From NCBI RefSeq assembly GCF_000497445.1, contig NZ_CM002285.1, forward strand, positions 1,267,560 through 1,326,813: a DNA stretch of 59,254 nucleotides, given 5' to 3'. Source of the stretch: Streptomyces roseochromogenus subsp. oscitans DS 12.976. Lineage in GTDB: Bacteria; Actinomycetota; Actinomycetes; Streptomycetales; Streptomycetaceae. A program made the position numbers and the translations under genes. Of this stretch, positions 16,008 to 24,972 are shown in pieces. The notes under the pieces are model-generated. The model saw nothing but the letters and a program-made list of their open reading frames with translations, had not been told where the DNA came from and ran no database searches. How positions within the stretch are numbered: the first letter of the stretch is position 1; each line of letters starts with the position of its first letter.

Positions 16008-17009
16008 ATGCGCAGCAAACTCGTCCTGCACGCCGTCGACTCGCACACCGAGGGCATGCCGACCCGGGTGATCACCGGCGGGATCGGCACCGTTCCGGGT
16101 GCGACGATGAACGAACGGCGGCTGTACTTCCGTGAACACCGCGACGGCATCAAGCAGTTGCTGATGAACGAGCCGCGCGGCCACTCCGCGATGAGCGGTG
16201 CGATCCTGCAGCCGCCGAGCCGCCCCGACTGCGACTGGGGCGTCCTCTACATCGAGGTCTCCGGCTATCTCCCGATGTGCGGGCACGGCACCATCGGGGT
16301 CGCCACCGTGCTGGTGGAGACCGGCATGGTGGAGGTCGTGGAGCCGGTGACCACGATCCGGCTCGACACCCCGGCGGGGCTGGTGGTGGCCGAGGTGGCG
16401 GTGGAGAACGGGGCCGCGCGGAATGTGACCCTGCGGAACGTGCCGTCGTTCGCCGTCGCCCTGGACCGCAAGATCGCCCTGCCCGACGGCCGCACGGTCA
16501 CCTACGACCTCGCCTACGGCGGCAACTTCTACGCGATCCTGCCGCTGGACGCCTTCGGACTGCCCTTCGACCGCGCCCGCAAGGACGACATCCTGGCGGC
16601 CGGCCTGTCCCTGATGGCGGCGATCAACGCCGAGGCGGAACCGGTGCATCCCGAGGACCCGTCCATCCGCGGCTGCCACCACGTCCACCTCTACGCGCCC
16701 GGCGCCACCGCACGCCACTCGCGGCACGCCATGGCCATCCACCCGGGCTGGTTCGACCGCTCCCCGTGCGGCACGGGCACGAGCGCGCGCATGGCGCAAC
16801 TGCACGCGCGGGGCGAACTGCCGTTGCACACCGAGTTCGTGAACGAGTCCTTCATCGGGACCCGGTTCACCGGACGCCTGCTCGGCACGACGGAGGTGGC
16901 GGGCGTACCGGCGGTGCTGCCCAGCTTCACCGGGCGCGCGTGGATCACCGGCACCGCGCAGTACCTCCTCGACCCCACTGATCCCTTCCCGGAAGGATTC
17001 GTCCTCTAG
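16008..17009 (+). CDS. 4-hydroxyproline 2-epimerase (proline racemase family)
   Basis: 333 residues, standard for the family. Both catalytic cysteines are present: Cys91 in MCGHGTIG and Cys254 in SPCGTGTSARMA, so it is a two-base racemase/epimerase rather than a dehydratase (which has Thr at the first site). The N-terminal VDSHTEGMPTRVITGG is typical of hydroxyproline epimerases. It converts trans-4-hydroxy-L-proline to cis-4-hydroxy-D-proline, the substrate of the upstream dehydrogenase. It starts 22 bases after the deaminase with GGAG upstream. Confidence 0.88.
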   Translation: MRSKLVLHAVDSHTEGMPTRVITGGIGTVPGATMNERRLYFREHRDGIKQLLMNEPRGHSAMSGAILQPPSRPDCDWGVLYIEVSGYLPMCGHGTIGVATVLVETGMVEVVEPVTTIRLDTPAGLVVAEVAVENGAARNVTLRNVPSFAVALDRKIALPDGRTVTYDLAYGGNFYAILPLDAFGLPFDRARKDDILAAGLSLMAAINAEAEPVHPEDPSIRGCHHVHLYAPGATARHSRHAMAIHPGWFDRSPCGTGTSARMAQLHARGELPLHTEFVNESFIGTRFTGRLLGTTEVAGVPAVLPSFTGRAWITGTAQYLLDPTDPFPEGFVL

Positions 17010-17111
17010 TCGTCAGGTTCGTTCTCTGGTCGTCAAGTTTGTCCGCCGGCCGTCAGGGCTCGTCCTCCGGCCGTTCCCCAACCGCCCCCGTCGTCCTCTA
17101 GACTCGCGCCG

Positions 17112-17825
17112 GTGATGCGTGACATGGCACAGGAACAGAACAGGCCGGACTCGGACCTGCCCGCGCTCCCCCGGCTGGGCGGCCGGCGCAGCAGCTACCG
17201 CCAGCGGGTCGCGGACGCGCTGCGCGCTGCGCTGATCGCGGGCGAGCTGCGGCCGGGCGAGGTCTACTCAGCGCCCTCGCTCGCCGCCCGCTTCGGCGTC
17301 TCGGCGACGCCGGTGCGGGAGGCGATGCTGGACCTGGCCAAGGAGGGCCTGGTCGACACCGTGCCGAACAAGGGCTTCCGGGTCACCGCGGTCTCCGACC
17401 AGCAGCTGGACGAGTACACGCACATCCGCGCGCTCATCGAGATCCCCACCGTGGCGGCACTGGCCCGTTCCGCCGACCGCGTCTCGCTGGAGGCGCTGCG
17501 CCCGGCGGCCCGCGAGATCGTCAGCGCGGCGGCCGCGGGCGACCTGATCGCCTACGTCGAGGCCGACACCCGCTTCCATCTCGGTCTGCTCGCTCTGGCG
17601 GGCAACGCCCATCTGGTCGAGGTGGTGGCCGACCTGCGCGGCCGCTCCCGCCTCTACGGCCTGACAGCCCTGATGAAGGCCGGCCGGCTGCTTGCCTCGG
17701 CCGAGGAACATCTGGAACTCCTCGACGCCCTTCTGGAGCGGGACGAGAAGGCCGTACACGCGATCATGACCCGGCATCTGGGACATGTACGCAGCCTGTG
17801 GGCAGAGGGCACGCAACGCGACTAG
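17112..17825 (+). CDS. GntR-family transcriptional regulator (FCD subfamily)
   Basis: 237 residues from GTG 17112 (ATG 17115 or 17124 are alternatives). The N-terminal winged helix reads YRQRVADALRAALIAGELRP, then SLAARFGVSATPVREAMLDL and the wing VPNKGFRVTAV. The C-terminal FCD domain follows (EYTHIRALIEIPTVAALARS, then the metal-binding His-containing TRFHLGLLALAGN). It is downstream of the hydroxyproline genes and is the likely repressor. A weak copy of the shared 15-bp motif overlaps its own first codons (17118-17132), so it may control itself. Confidence 0.9.
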   Translation: MMRDMAQEQNRPDSDLPALPRLGGRRSSYRQRVADALRAALIAGELRPGEVYSAPSLAARFGVSATPVREAMLDLAKEGLVDTVPNKGFRVTAVSDQQLDEYTHIRALIEIPTVAALARSADRVSLEALRPAAREIVSAAAAGDLIAYVEADTRFHLGLLALAGNAHLVEVVADLRGRSRLYGLTALMKAGRLLASAEEHLELLDALLERDEKAVHAIMTRHLGHVRSLWAEGTQRD

Positions 17826-17888
17826 CGAACATCTTGCGGTGCTGGCTCCGCTTCGGTGAACTTTTTTCACGATCAGCCAGGCTAGACG

Positions 17889-17912
17889 CCACAAGAACCG
17901 GCGATTTTGTGG
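17889..17912. promoter_or_regulatory. CCACAA-N12-TTGTGG inverted repeat upstream of permease
   Basis: A 6-bp exact inverted repeat with a 12-base spacer lies in the 159-base gap between the regulator and the permease gene. It could be an operator or part of the permease promoter. Nothing else recognisable is in the gap. Such short repeats occur by chance, so support is weak. Confidence 0.25.
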
Positions 17913-17984
17913 TGAGCGGGGGCTTCACGGAGCATGACTGGGTCCCGGCGATCCTGGGACGTCTGTTCGATGAGAGGCGCCCCC

Positions 17985-19412
17985 ATGCACGTCACCGGAA
18001 CCGCCCCGCAGCCGGCTCCGGCCCCCTCCGAGGACCGCACGGTCCCCGTCGGAGACCCCCGCGACACCACGGGCGCCGTGGACGCCCACGACTCCGGCAG
18101 CAGACATGCCCGTCGCTTCGGTCTGCCGGTCGCGACCGCGCTGGTCATGGGCAACATCATCGGTGGCGGCATCTTCCTGCTGCCCGCCTCCATCGCCCCC
18201 TACGGCACGGTCAGCCTGGTCGCCTTCGGTGTCCTGACCGTCGGCGCCATCGCGCTCGCCCTGGTCTTCGGCCGGCTCGCCGCGCGTGACCCCCGTACCG
18301 GCGGCCCGTACGTCTACGCCCGCGAGGCCTTCGGTGACTTCGCCGGATTCCTCGCCGCATGGGCGTACTGGATCACCACCTGGGTGTCGAACGCGGCGCT
18401 CGCCGTCGCCGCCGTCGGCTATCTGGACGTGCTGATCCCGGTCAACGACCACAAGTGGACCGCGTGCCTGGCCGCCCTGGCCCTGCAGTGGCTGCCCGCA
18501 CTGGCCAACTTCGCCGGCACCCGGTACGTGGGCGCCGTCCAGCTGGTCTCGACGGTGCTGAAGTTCGTGCCGCTGCTGCTTGTCGCGGTGGGCGGGCTGT
18601 TCTTCTTCGATCCGTCCCGGCTCGGGCCGTTCAACACCAGTGGGCACAGCGCCGTCGGCGCGGTGTCCGCCGCCGCCGCGCTGCTGCTCTTCTCCTACCT
18701 CGGGGTGGAGTCCGCCGCCGTGAGCGCCGGCGAGGTCAGGAACGCCCGCCGCAACGTGGGTCGCGCCACCGTCATCGGCACCTCGGGTGCCGCGCTGGTC
18801 TATCTGCTGGGCACGCTCTCCGTCTTCGGGACGGTCGCGCACAACCGGCTGGTGACCTCCACGGCCCCCTTCTCCGACGCCGTGGACGCGATGTTCGGCG
18901 GCAGCTGGGGCGGTACGGTGGTGGCGCTTGCGGCGCTGGTGTCGATGACCGGATGCCTCAACGGCTGGACGCTGCTGAGTGCCCAGACTCCCTACGCGGC
19001 GGCCAAGGACGGCCTGTTCCCTGCCGCGTTCGGGCGCCGTCGCCGGGGTGTGCCGACGGTCGGCGTCGCCGTCACGGTGGTCCTCTCCTCCCTCCTGACC
19101 GCGTACAACTACCTGTCGGGCTCGGGGAAGGTCTTCGAAGTCCTGGTCCTCGTCACCACGTTCACCGCGACCGTGCCGTACCTGCTGGCGACGGCCGCCC
19201 AGATCTTCCACCTGGTCTCCGGCCGGCGCGAGTCGGTGGACCGCGCCCGTCTGGCGCGGGACTCGGTGATCACCGCGATCGCGGCCGCCTTCTCCCTCTG
19301 GCTGATGGCCGGCGCCGGCTACGCGGCGGTGTACCAGGGCGCGCTGTTCCTGTTCGCCGGGATCATCGTCTACGCGGTGCTGGCAGCACGCCGACAGCGA
19401 CGCGAGGCCTAG
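17985..19412 (+). CDS. APC-family amino-acid permease
   Basis: 475 residues from ATG 17985, preceded by GAGAGG; an in-frame ATG at 17934 has no ribosome site. About 12 membrane helices are predicted by eye. TM1 has the APC Gly-rich unwound region MGNIIGGGIFLLPASIAPYG, TM3 reads FLAAWAYWITTWVSNAALAV, and TM6 has FSYLGVESAAVSAGEV. It is of the AdiC/arginine-agmatine antiporter-like branch by these motifs, but the setting downstream of the hydroxyproline regulator makes uptake of hydroxyproline or proline the best guess. Confidence 0.85.
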   Translation: MHVTGTAPQPAPAPSEDRTVPVGDPRDTTGAVDAHDSGSRHARRFGLPVATALVMGNIIGGGIFLLPASIAPYGTVSLVAFGVLTVGAIALALVFGRLAARDPRTGGPYVYAREAFGDFAGFLAAWAYWITTWVSNAALAVAAVGYLDVLIPVNDHKWTACLAALALQWLPALANFAGTRYVGAVQLVSTVLKFVPLLLVAVGGLFFFDPSRLGPFNTSGHSAVGAVSAAAALLLFSYLGVESAAVSAGEVRNARRNVGRATVIGTSGAALVYLLGTLSVFGTVAHNRLVTSTAPFSDAVDAMFGGSWGGTVVALAALVSMTGCLNGWTLLSAQTPYAAAKDGLFPAAFGRRRRGVPTVGVAVTVVLSSLLTAYNYLSGSGKVFEVLVLVTTFTATVPYLLATAAQIFHLVSGRRESVDRARLARDSVITAIAAAFSLWLMAGAGYAAVYQGALFLFAGIIVYAVLAARRQRREA

Positions 19413-19607
19413 CTCCCAAGGGCCCGCCCGGTGCCGTGGGCCGCGCTCTGACGCGTCGGTCTTCTCCTGCGATGTCACAATCGAAGGCGAGGCGGCCCCC
19501 GGAGACCGGACCACCGGCGCGGCTGCCGAGACGGCACCCCGGTGTCAGGAGGTCGGCATGTACCGTTCACGTGCCGCGACCGAACAGCCGGCCACCAGGC
19601 GCACCTG

Positions 19608-20942
19608 ATGACCGCGGAGCGGATGGGGCGACAGCCGTGGCGGGCGCACGACCCCGACCTGCATGTGCGGCTGCGGTCCGAGCTGGGCCGGATCGACGAC
19701 CAGCTGCGTGCCCTGCTGTCCGCCATGGACCGGCTGCAGGGCCTGCTGGACGCGGTCGTGGCCATCAGCCGTGAGGTGGAGCTGCCCGCGGTGCTGCGTC
19801 GTATCGTCACCACCGCCATGGACCTGGTGGGCGCCCGCTACGGGGCCCTGGGCGTGCTCGACGCGTCCGGAGAGCACTTGGAACAGTTCGTCTCCGCCGG
19901 TCTGTCCGAGCAGGAACGCGCTGATCTCGCCGAGGTCGGCCTGCCCCGTGGTCTGGGCGTCCTCAGCCATCTGATCCGCTACCCCGAACCCCTGCGGCTC
20001 GAAGACATCACGGCCCATCCGTCCTCCGCCGGGTTCCCACCCGGCCACCCGCACATGCGCACGCTGCTCGGCGTCGCCATCAGCGTGCGGGGCGAGATCT
20101 ACGGCGACCTCTACCTGGCCGAGCGGCGCGACGGCCAGCCCTTCGACCTGCACGACGAGAACGTCGTCGTCGCCCTGGCCGGCGCCGCCGGCATCGCGAT
20201 CGAGAACGTCCGCCTGTTCGAACGGATCCGGGTGGGAGCCGAGCAGTTCCAGCGGCTGCTGCTGCCCACCCTGCCCGACCTGCGGCCCTTCACCGCCGCC
20301 GCCATCTACCGGCCCGCCGCCGAGCCGAGTCAGCTCGGCGGGGACTGGTACGACGCCATCCTGCTGCCCGACAAGGTCGTAGCGGTCGTCATCGGCGACG
20401 TGGTCGGCCACGATCTGCAGGCCGCGGCCGCCATGGCCTCCACCCGCAATATGCTGCGCGCCCTGCTGTTCGACCACACCAGTCCGCCCGGCGCGATCCT
20501 CACCCAGCTCGATCATGCCCTGGAAGCCATCACGAGCAATCCCGTCACGACGACCACCCTGGCCCGCATCGAACCGGAGGGATCCGGCTGGCGGCTGCGC
20601 TGGAGCACCGCGGGCCACGTCCCGCCCCTGGTCGTCACCCACGATCGCCGGGCGCGCTATCTGCTCGCCGAGCCCGGACTGCCGCTCGGCGTCGATCCCG
20701 AACAGGCCCGGCCCGACCACTCACGTTTCCTGCCGCAGGACGCGACCGTGGTGTTCTTCACCGACGGGCTGATCGAGCATCCGCGCCACTCCATCGACGA
20801 GAGCCTGAGTCAGCTCGCCGGACTCGCCGCGGAACATGCCGCCCTGCCCCTGCCGGAGTTCGTGCGGGCGCTGGCGGATCACCACCCCAGCGACGGTCAC
20901 GACGACATGGCCATCCTCGCTCTGCGCACCCCGCGGGCCTGA
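19608..20942 (+). CDS. GAF-domain PP2C/SpoIIE-type serine phosphatase
   Basis: 444 residues from ATG 19608 (ATG 19623 is an alternative). A short N-terminal coiled region leads to a GAF domain (about residues 40-195: LVGARYGALGVLDASGEHLE, PEPLRLEDITAHP, LLGVAISVRGEIYGDLYLAE). A short linker follows, then a SpoIIE/PPM phosphatase (about 215-440) with motifs SQLGGDWYDA, VIGDVVGHD, STAGHVPPLVV, FFTDGLIE and GHDDMAIL. The metal-binding Asp residues are present. No STAS or anti-sigma kinase domain is fused. Streptomycetes use such phosphatases to dephosphorylate anti-anti-sigma factors; partner unknown. Confidence 0.92.
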   Translation: MTAERMGRQPWRAHDPDLHVRLRSELGRIDDQLRALLSAMDRLQGLLDAVVAISREVELPAVLRRIVTTAMDLVGARYGALGVLDASGEHLEQFVSAGLSEQERADLAEVGLPRGLGVLSHLIRYPEPLRLEDITAHPSSAGFPPGHPHMRTLLGVAISVRGEIYGDLYLAERRDGQPFDLHDENVVVALAGAAGIAIENVRLFERIRVGAEQFQRLLLPTLPDLRPFTAAAIYRPAAEPSQLGGDWYDAILLPDKVVAVVIGDVVGHDLQAAAAMASTRNMLRALLFDHTSPPGAILTQLDHALEAITSNPVTTTTLARIEPEGSGWRLRWSTAGHVPPLVVTHDRRARYLLAEPGLPLGVDPEQARPDHSRFLPQDATVVFFTDGLIEHPRHSIDESLSQLAGLAAEHAALPLPEFVRALADHHPSDGHDDMAILALRTPRA

Positions 20943-21022
20943 CCGCTCGACGGTGACGTGGAGGATCCGCGGGATCGGACGGATGATGGGCCTCGGGGCG
21001 ATAGCGACTCGGAGGTCGCCCG

Positions 21023-22072
21023 ATGGATCGCGCGCGGCAAGAACGGCTCCGGCGTAGTGGCTCGGCCGCCCTGGAGATCTGTGTCCTGGCCGCGCTGTAC
21101 TTCGGTTCGGCCAAGGCGGGACTGCTCCAGCAGCTGGTGCGCGGCCAGGTCACCCCGCTGTGGCCGCCGAGCGGTATCGCGGTGGCGAGCCTGCTGCTGC
21201 GCGGTCCGCGGGTCTGGCCGGGTATCGCGCTCGGCGCCTTTCTGGCCAACGTCTCACTGGGCCCGTCACTCCCGGCCGTGTTCGCGATCACGGCGGGCAA
21301 CACCCTCGCGCCGCTCTGCTCGTACGCGCTGCTCCGCCGTGCGGGGTTCCACAACGAACTGAACCGTCTGCGGGACGCGCTCGCGCTGATCTTTCTCGGT
21401 GCGTTCACCGGGATGCTGGTCAGTGCGACGACGGGCAGCGGGACCCTGCTGCTCGCCGGTGTGCTGCGGCACGGCGGCTTCTGGCCGACCTGGTGGGTCT
21501 GGTGGACCGGCGACGCGATGGGCGTTCTGGTGGTGACACCGGTCCTGTTCGTCCTCCGCTCGGCGCACCGGCCGAAGGACGTGCCGCCGTGGCGGTGGGC
21601 GGAGGGGCTGCTGCTTCTGGCGGCCACCGTCGGCGTCGGTTTCGTCGAGACCAGCAGCACGCCGCTCCTGTTCCTCGGCTACCCGTTGCTGATCTGGGCC
21701 GCCTTCCGCTTCCAGCTGGCCGGCGCCGCGCCCTGCGCCCTTGCCGTGTCGACCTATGCGATCATCTCCGCCACCCGGCATACGGGCCCCTTCGCCGGTC
21801 GCGACCTGCTCACCAGCATGATCACCCTGCAGGCGTTCAACGGCTCCGCCGCGCTGACCGCGCTGATGCTCGCCGCCGTCATCGGTGAGCGGAACCAGAC
21901 CCAGCGGGAGATCGTACGAGCCTGCGGGCAGCTCGCCGGGATGGCAGCCAAGATCGCCACGAGCGGCTACAGCCCGAAATTGACCAACGGGGAGGCCGAG
22001 AAGCTCCCCGACGGTGAAGACGAGAAGAAGGAGCCCCGCAGACAACGGCCAAGGCCGTCTGCTCATCCGTGA
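21023..22072 (+). CDS. MASE1-domain integral membrane protein
   Basis: 349 residues with about eight membrane helices. The MASE1 sensory-domain pattern is clear: LWPPSGIAVASLLLRG in TM1-2, FLANVSLGPSLPAVFAITAG, and WPTWWVWWTGDAMGVLVVTP. In most proteins MASE1 is joined to a histidine kinase, GGDEF or PP2C output. Here only a ~50-residue polar Lys/Glu-rich tail follows, so this is a stand-alone sensor domain. It lies 80 bases below the SpoIIE phosphatase on the same strand and could supply that enzyme's membrane input (inference). Confidence 0.85.
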   Translation: MDRARQERLRRSGSAALEICVLAALYFGSAKAGLLQQLVRGQVTPLWPPSGIAVASLLLRGPRVWPGIALGAFLANVSLGPSLPAVFAITAGNTLAPLCSYALLRRAGFHNELNRLRDALALIFLGAFTGMLVSATTGSGTLLLAGVLRHGGFWPTWWVWWTGDAMGVLVVTPVLFVLRSAHRPKDVPPWRWAEGLLLLAATVGVGFVETSSTPLLFLGYPLLIWAAFRFQLAGAAPCALAVSTYAIISATRHTGPFAGRDLLTSMITLQAFNGSAALTALMLAAVIGERNQTQREIVRACGQLAGMAAKIATSGYSPKLTNGEAEKLPDGEDEKKEPRRQRPRPSAHP

Positions 22073-22108
22073 GCACCACATTGCTCTGCACGCCTGCAGG
22101 ACCAGGTG

Positions 22109-23548
22109 TCACAGCGTGGCGCGCAGGTGGCTGACGGTGACGAAGTGGTAGCCCCTCGCGGTGAGGGTGCGCAGGATCTCGGGGACGGCCACGACCGAAG
22201 TGGCGTGGATGTCGTGCATGAGGACGACGGCGTTGGGCCGGCCCTTGCTGATGACGGTCTGGGCGACTTTGGCGGCGTCCCGGCACTTCCAGTCCTCGCT
22301 GTCCACGTTCCACAGCACCGGCGACATGGTCGTGGCGCTCCTGACGCTCTGGTTGACGGCGCCGTAGGGCGGACGGAAGACGGTGGGGACCTCGCCGGTC
22401 GCGGCCTCGATGGCGGCGTTGGTCCGGTTGAGCTGACTGGCGATCTGCTCCGGGGAGAGCCGGGTGAGGTTGGGGTGGTTCCAGGTGTGGTTGCCGATCT
22501 CGTGGCCGGCCTTCACCTCGGCGCGGACGAGATCGGGGTGGGCGGCGACGTTCTGGCCGACGGTGAAGAACGTGACGCGGGCCTTGTACCGGGCGAGGCC
22601 GGTCAGCAGGTTCGCGGTCTCGGGAGCGGCGGGCCCGTCGTCGAAGGTCAGGGCGATGCACTTGACCTTCTTGCAGTCGGTGTCGTCGTCGCCGGAGGCG
22701 GTGTGGGTCGGGACAGCCGGTTCTGGGACGTGGGTCGCTCCCAGGTCGAGCGAGCTGCCGGGGCTCACGGTCTGCCGCTGGGCGCGCTGCCCGAACGCGG
22801 ACAGCCACGGGGTGACGGTCTCCTTGGAGAGGGTCACCACGTAGGAGCCGGCGGCGGGGGTGCCCACCTCGCCGCTGTCGAACTCCACCCGCAGTCCGCC
22901 GTCGGCGGTGAAAGCCATGTCGTCCAGGACAGTCGTACGATCTTGAGGGCCGGCGAAGGCGTCGTGCAGGGTGGCGGCGCGCACGCCCTCCCGGCCCTGG
23001 AGCTGGCCCTTCAGAGCGGCGACGAAGGCGTTCCGGGAGCCGTCGGCGACGAGTCCGAGAGCCGTGCGATACGCGCCGGCCTTGCCGTCGTACCAGTACG
23101 TCCTGGTCGACAGACCGGACCCGGCCGCGCCCTGGTCCTGCGTGGTGAGCCGGACACCGAGGACGTCGCCGGACGCGACCAGGAACTGGTGGCTGACATT
23201 GAGGTCACGGCCCTGCGCGCCGCCCGCGTCGGCCGTGCAGGCCGCTGAGCGGAAGGAGGCGAGGCGCCCCTCCACGTCCTTCTTCATCGCGGCTGTCATC
23301 GGCTGCGCGCCGGGCACGTCCGGGTAGCTGGTCGCGAAGGGGCAGGACTTGTGCTCGCTGTTGTCGTTGACGATCTTCAGGCCCTTGATCTTCGACGGGT
23401 CGACCGTCTCGGCCGCGGACGATGAGGAGTCGGGCCGTGCGTCGGCGGACGCCGTGCCCGAGGACTTGGGCACCCCGGACGAACAGGCCGCGGTGAGGGT
23501 GAGCGAGCCGAGCAGCAGGAGCGTGGGAAACAGGGTGTGAGAGCGCAT
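22109..23548 (-). CDS. Lipoprotein polysaccharide deacetylase (NodB domain)
   Basis: 479 residues from ATG 23546-23548. A signal peptide ends in the lipobox LTAAC (followed by SSG), so it is membrane-anchored outside the cell. Residues ~50-270 form an unassigned domain (TYWYDGKAGAYRTALGLVAD, DMAFTADGGLRVEFDSGEVG) like extracellular RsiV/DUF3298-type modules. The NodB deacetylase follows: TFDDGP (301-306, catalytic and metal Asp), the HxxxxH metal motif in HEIGNHTWNH (349-358), RPPYG (392-396), and a final LMHDIH. It probably deacetylates peptidoglycan or another exported polysaccharide. Confidence 0.92.
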   Translation of the reverse strand: MRSHTLFPTLLLLGSLTLTAACSSGVPKSSGTASADARPDSSSSAAETVDPSKIKGLKIVNDNSEHKSCPFATSYPDVPGAQPMTAAMKKDVEGRLASFRSAACTADAGGAQGRDLNVSHQFLVASGDVLGVRLTTQDQGAAGSGLSTRTYWYDGKAGAYRTALGLVADGSRNAFVAALKGQLQGREGVRAATLHDAFAGPQDRTTVLDDMAFTADGGLRVEFDSGEVGTPAAGSYVVTLSKETVTPWLSAFGQRAQRQTVSPGSSLDLGATHVPEPAVPTHTASGDDDTDCKKVKCIALTFDDGPAAPETANLLTGLARYKARVTFFTVGQNVAAHPDLVRAEVKAGHEIGNHTWNHPNLTRLSPEQIASQLNRTNAAIEAATGEVPTVFRPPYGAVNQSVRSATTMSPVLWNVDSEDWKCRDAAKVAQTVISKGRPNAVVLMHDIHATSVVAVPEILRTLTARGYHFVTVSHLRATL

Positions 23549-23741
23549 GAACCAGAACCTGGGGAGAGGAGCCTGCCGCGCGTCCCGGATCGGACGCCGG
23601 CCGGCCGCCGCCCACGAGGGACGCTGCGGCCCTTCTGGTCCCTGATCGTTCTGGTCGTGAGCCCTGTTCAGCGAGGCCCCGAGTCACCATGAACAATCCT
23701 GTGACCGATTCCGGCGAAACTGTGTCACATTTTGCCCCGAT

Positions 23742-24290
23742 TTAGCGCGCTACCGGGCAGACCTGTCGCTACGGCGCGCCGGGAGCGTACGTCCGCCACT
23801 GCGCCCGGGTGAATCCGCCGCCGAGGAGCTGCCGACCGGCGGTGTCCCACGGCCGGAGGGTGCGGCCAGGGTGCGTCCGTCGGCGGAGAAGGCGAGCGCG
23901 GTGATCTGGCGGGTCGGCGAGCGACCACCCGGTGGCCTTGCCCGAGCGCACATCGGCGTACCGGTCGGAGCCGACGAGCAGCCGTCGGCCGGCCGCACGG
24001 CCACGACCGCCTCGACGGAGCCGCAGAGGGCTCCGTCACTGCGGCGGGTCCGGGTGCTTCAGATCTCGGCCGCCCGGCCGTCACTCGTGGAGCGCACGGA
24101 CGCGAGTGTACGGCCGCCGGCGGCCAGGGCCATCGCCGGCACGGGGCGGTCGGCCGCGCCGGAAGCGGTGAAGACCGTACGAACCGTGTGGGTGCGCACG
24201 TCCCACTCGGTGAAGCGCTCGCGGCGCTTCGGGGTGAAGGTGCGGTTGCCGTCGATCAGGAGAGGTCGATCAGGACAACGCGAGCGCTCC
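23742..24290 (-). pseudogene. Remnant of a WD40-repeat protein
   Basis: WD40 blades can be read in three different minus-strand frames: EWDVRTHTVRTVF and MALAAGGRTLASVRS upstream, QITALAFSADGRTLAAPS in another, and LRPWDTAGRQLLGGGFTRAQ in a third. The last frame ends at a TAG, and reading on gives RQVCPVAR and a TAA at 23742-23744, the sort of tail seen on large actinobacterial ATPase-WD40 proteins. The 5' part is absent: the CGNR gene begins to overlap at 24293. At least two frameshifts and one nonsense codon. It is related in type, not sequence, to the WD40 genes at 53-56.6 kb. Confidence 0.7.
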
Positions 24291-24292
24291 CG

Positions 24293-24913
24293 TCACGGGG
24301 AGTTGCCGCGGCGGGCGTAGGCGCGTGCGGCGCGGGCGCGGTCACCGCAGCGGGTGGAGCACCAGTGACGGCGGCCGTAGCGGAGCAGGTAGCGGTTGCA
24401 GGGTGTGGAGCCGCATGCGGTGAGGCGTTCTGCGCCGGGGCCGGTGAGCAGGTCGGCGGCGTCGGCGGCGAGGGTGGCCAGGGCGTGGTCGAGGACAGCG
24501 GTGGTGGGGTGGGGGACGGCGCGGTAAGGGCCGGTCTTGTCGTCCCACCGCAGCAGCGGGGCCGTGGGGACACGGGACATCGCATCGTTGATGGCCGCGA
24601 CCGCGGCGGGAAGGGCGGGCAGACCTTCGGCGCGGGACGCGAACAGCGACCTGATCTGCTCACGCAGCGAGCGCAGTTGCGACGCGCACATCTCCCGCAT
24701 GCCGGCGTCGACCGGGGCAAGACCGCGTTCCGTCAGCCAGTGGTTCGCCTGCGCGGGAGTACCCAGGAGATCGACGGTGAGACCGCCGGGCAGCGCGATC
24801 GCGCTGTTGGCCAGGGCAAGAGAGAGGTGCTCTTCCTCGCCCTGTGCGGGCGGCGGGCCGGGCTGTTCCGTCGCGGGCTCCTTCATATTCCTCATGGTAC
24901 GGCTTGCGCGCAT
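24293..24913 (-). CDS. CGNR zinc-finger / ABATE-domain putative regulator
   Basis: 206 residues from ATG 24911-24913 (two further in-frame ATGs follow closely). The C-terminus has the CGNR zinc-finger pattern: LTACGSTPCNRYLLRYGRRH followed by WCSTRCGDRARAARAYARR, giving C-x4-C and C-x3-C ligands and the conserved RYGRRHWCS core. The N-terminal ~130 residues match the ABATE all-helical domain (NSAIALPGGLTVDLLGTPAQ, then WLTERGL). These proteins are predicted stress-linked transcription regulators. It is divergent from the MBL-fold gene with only ~60 bases between, so it may regulate it. Confidence 0.88.
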   Translation of the reverse strand: MRASRTMRNMKEPATEQPGPPPAQGEEEHLSLALANSAIALPGGLTVDLLGTPAQANHWLTERGLAPVDAGMREMCASQLRSLREQIRSLFASRAEGLPALPAAVAAINDAMSRVPTAPLLRWDDKTGPYRAVPHPTTAVLDHALATLAADAADLLTGPGAERLTACGSTPCNRYLLRYGRRHWCSTRCGDRARAARAYARRGNSP

Positions 24914-24972
24914 CCGTGAGAAGCCGCTACGGTCATCTCACGGTTCGACCACATCTATCCGTGAGGTGTTTC

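Noticed and set aside
17925..19514. 529-residue minus-strand open frame
   Set aside because: It is a shadow of the APC permease; composition is hydrophilic and low-complexity (Gly, Arg, Asp, Glu runs) with no recognisable fold.
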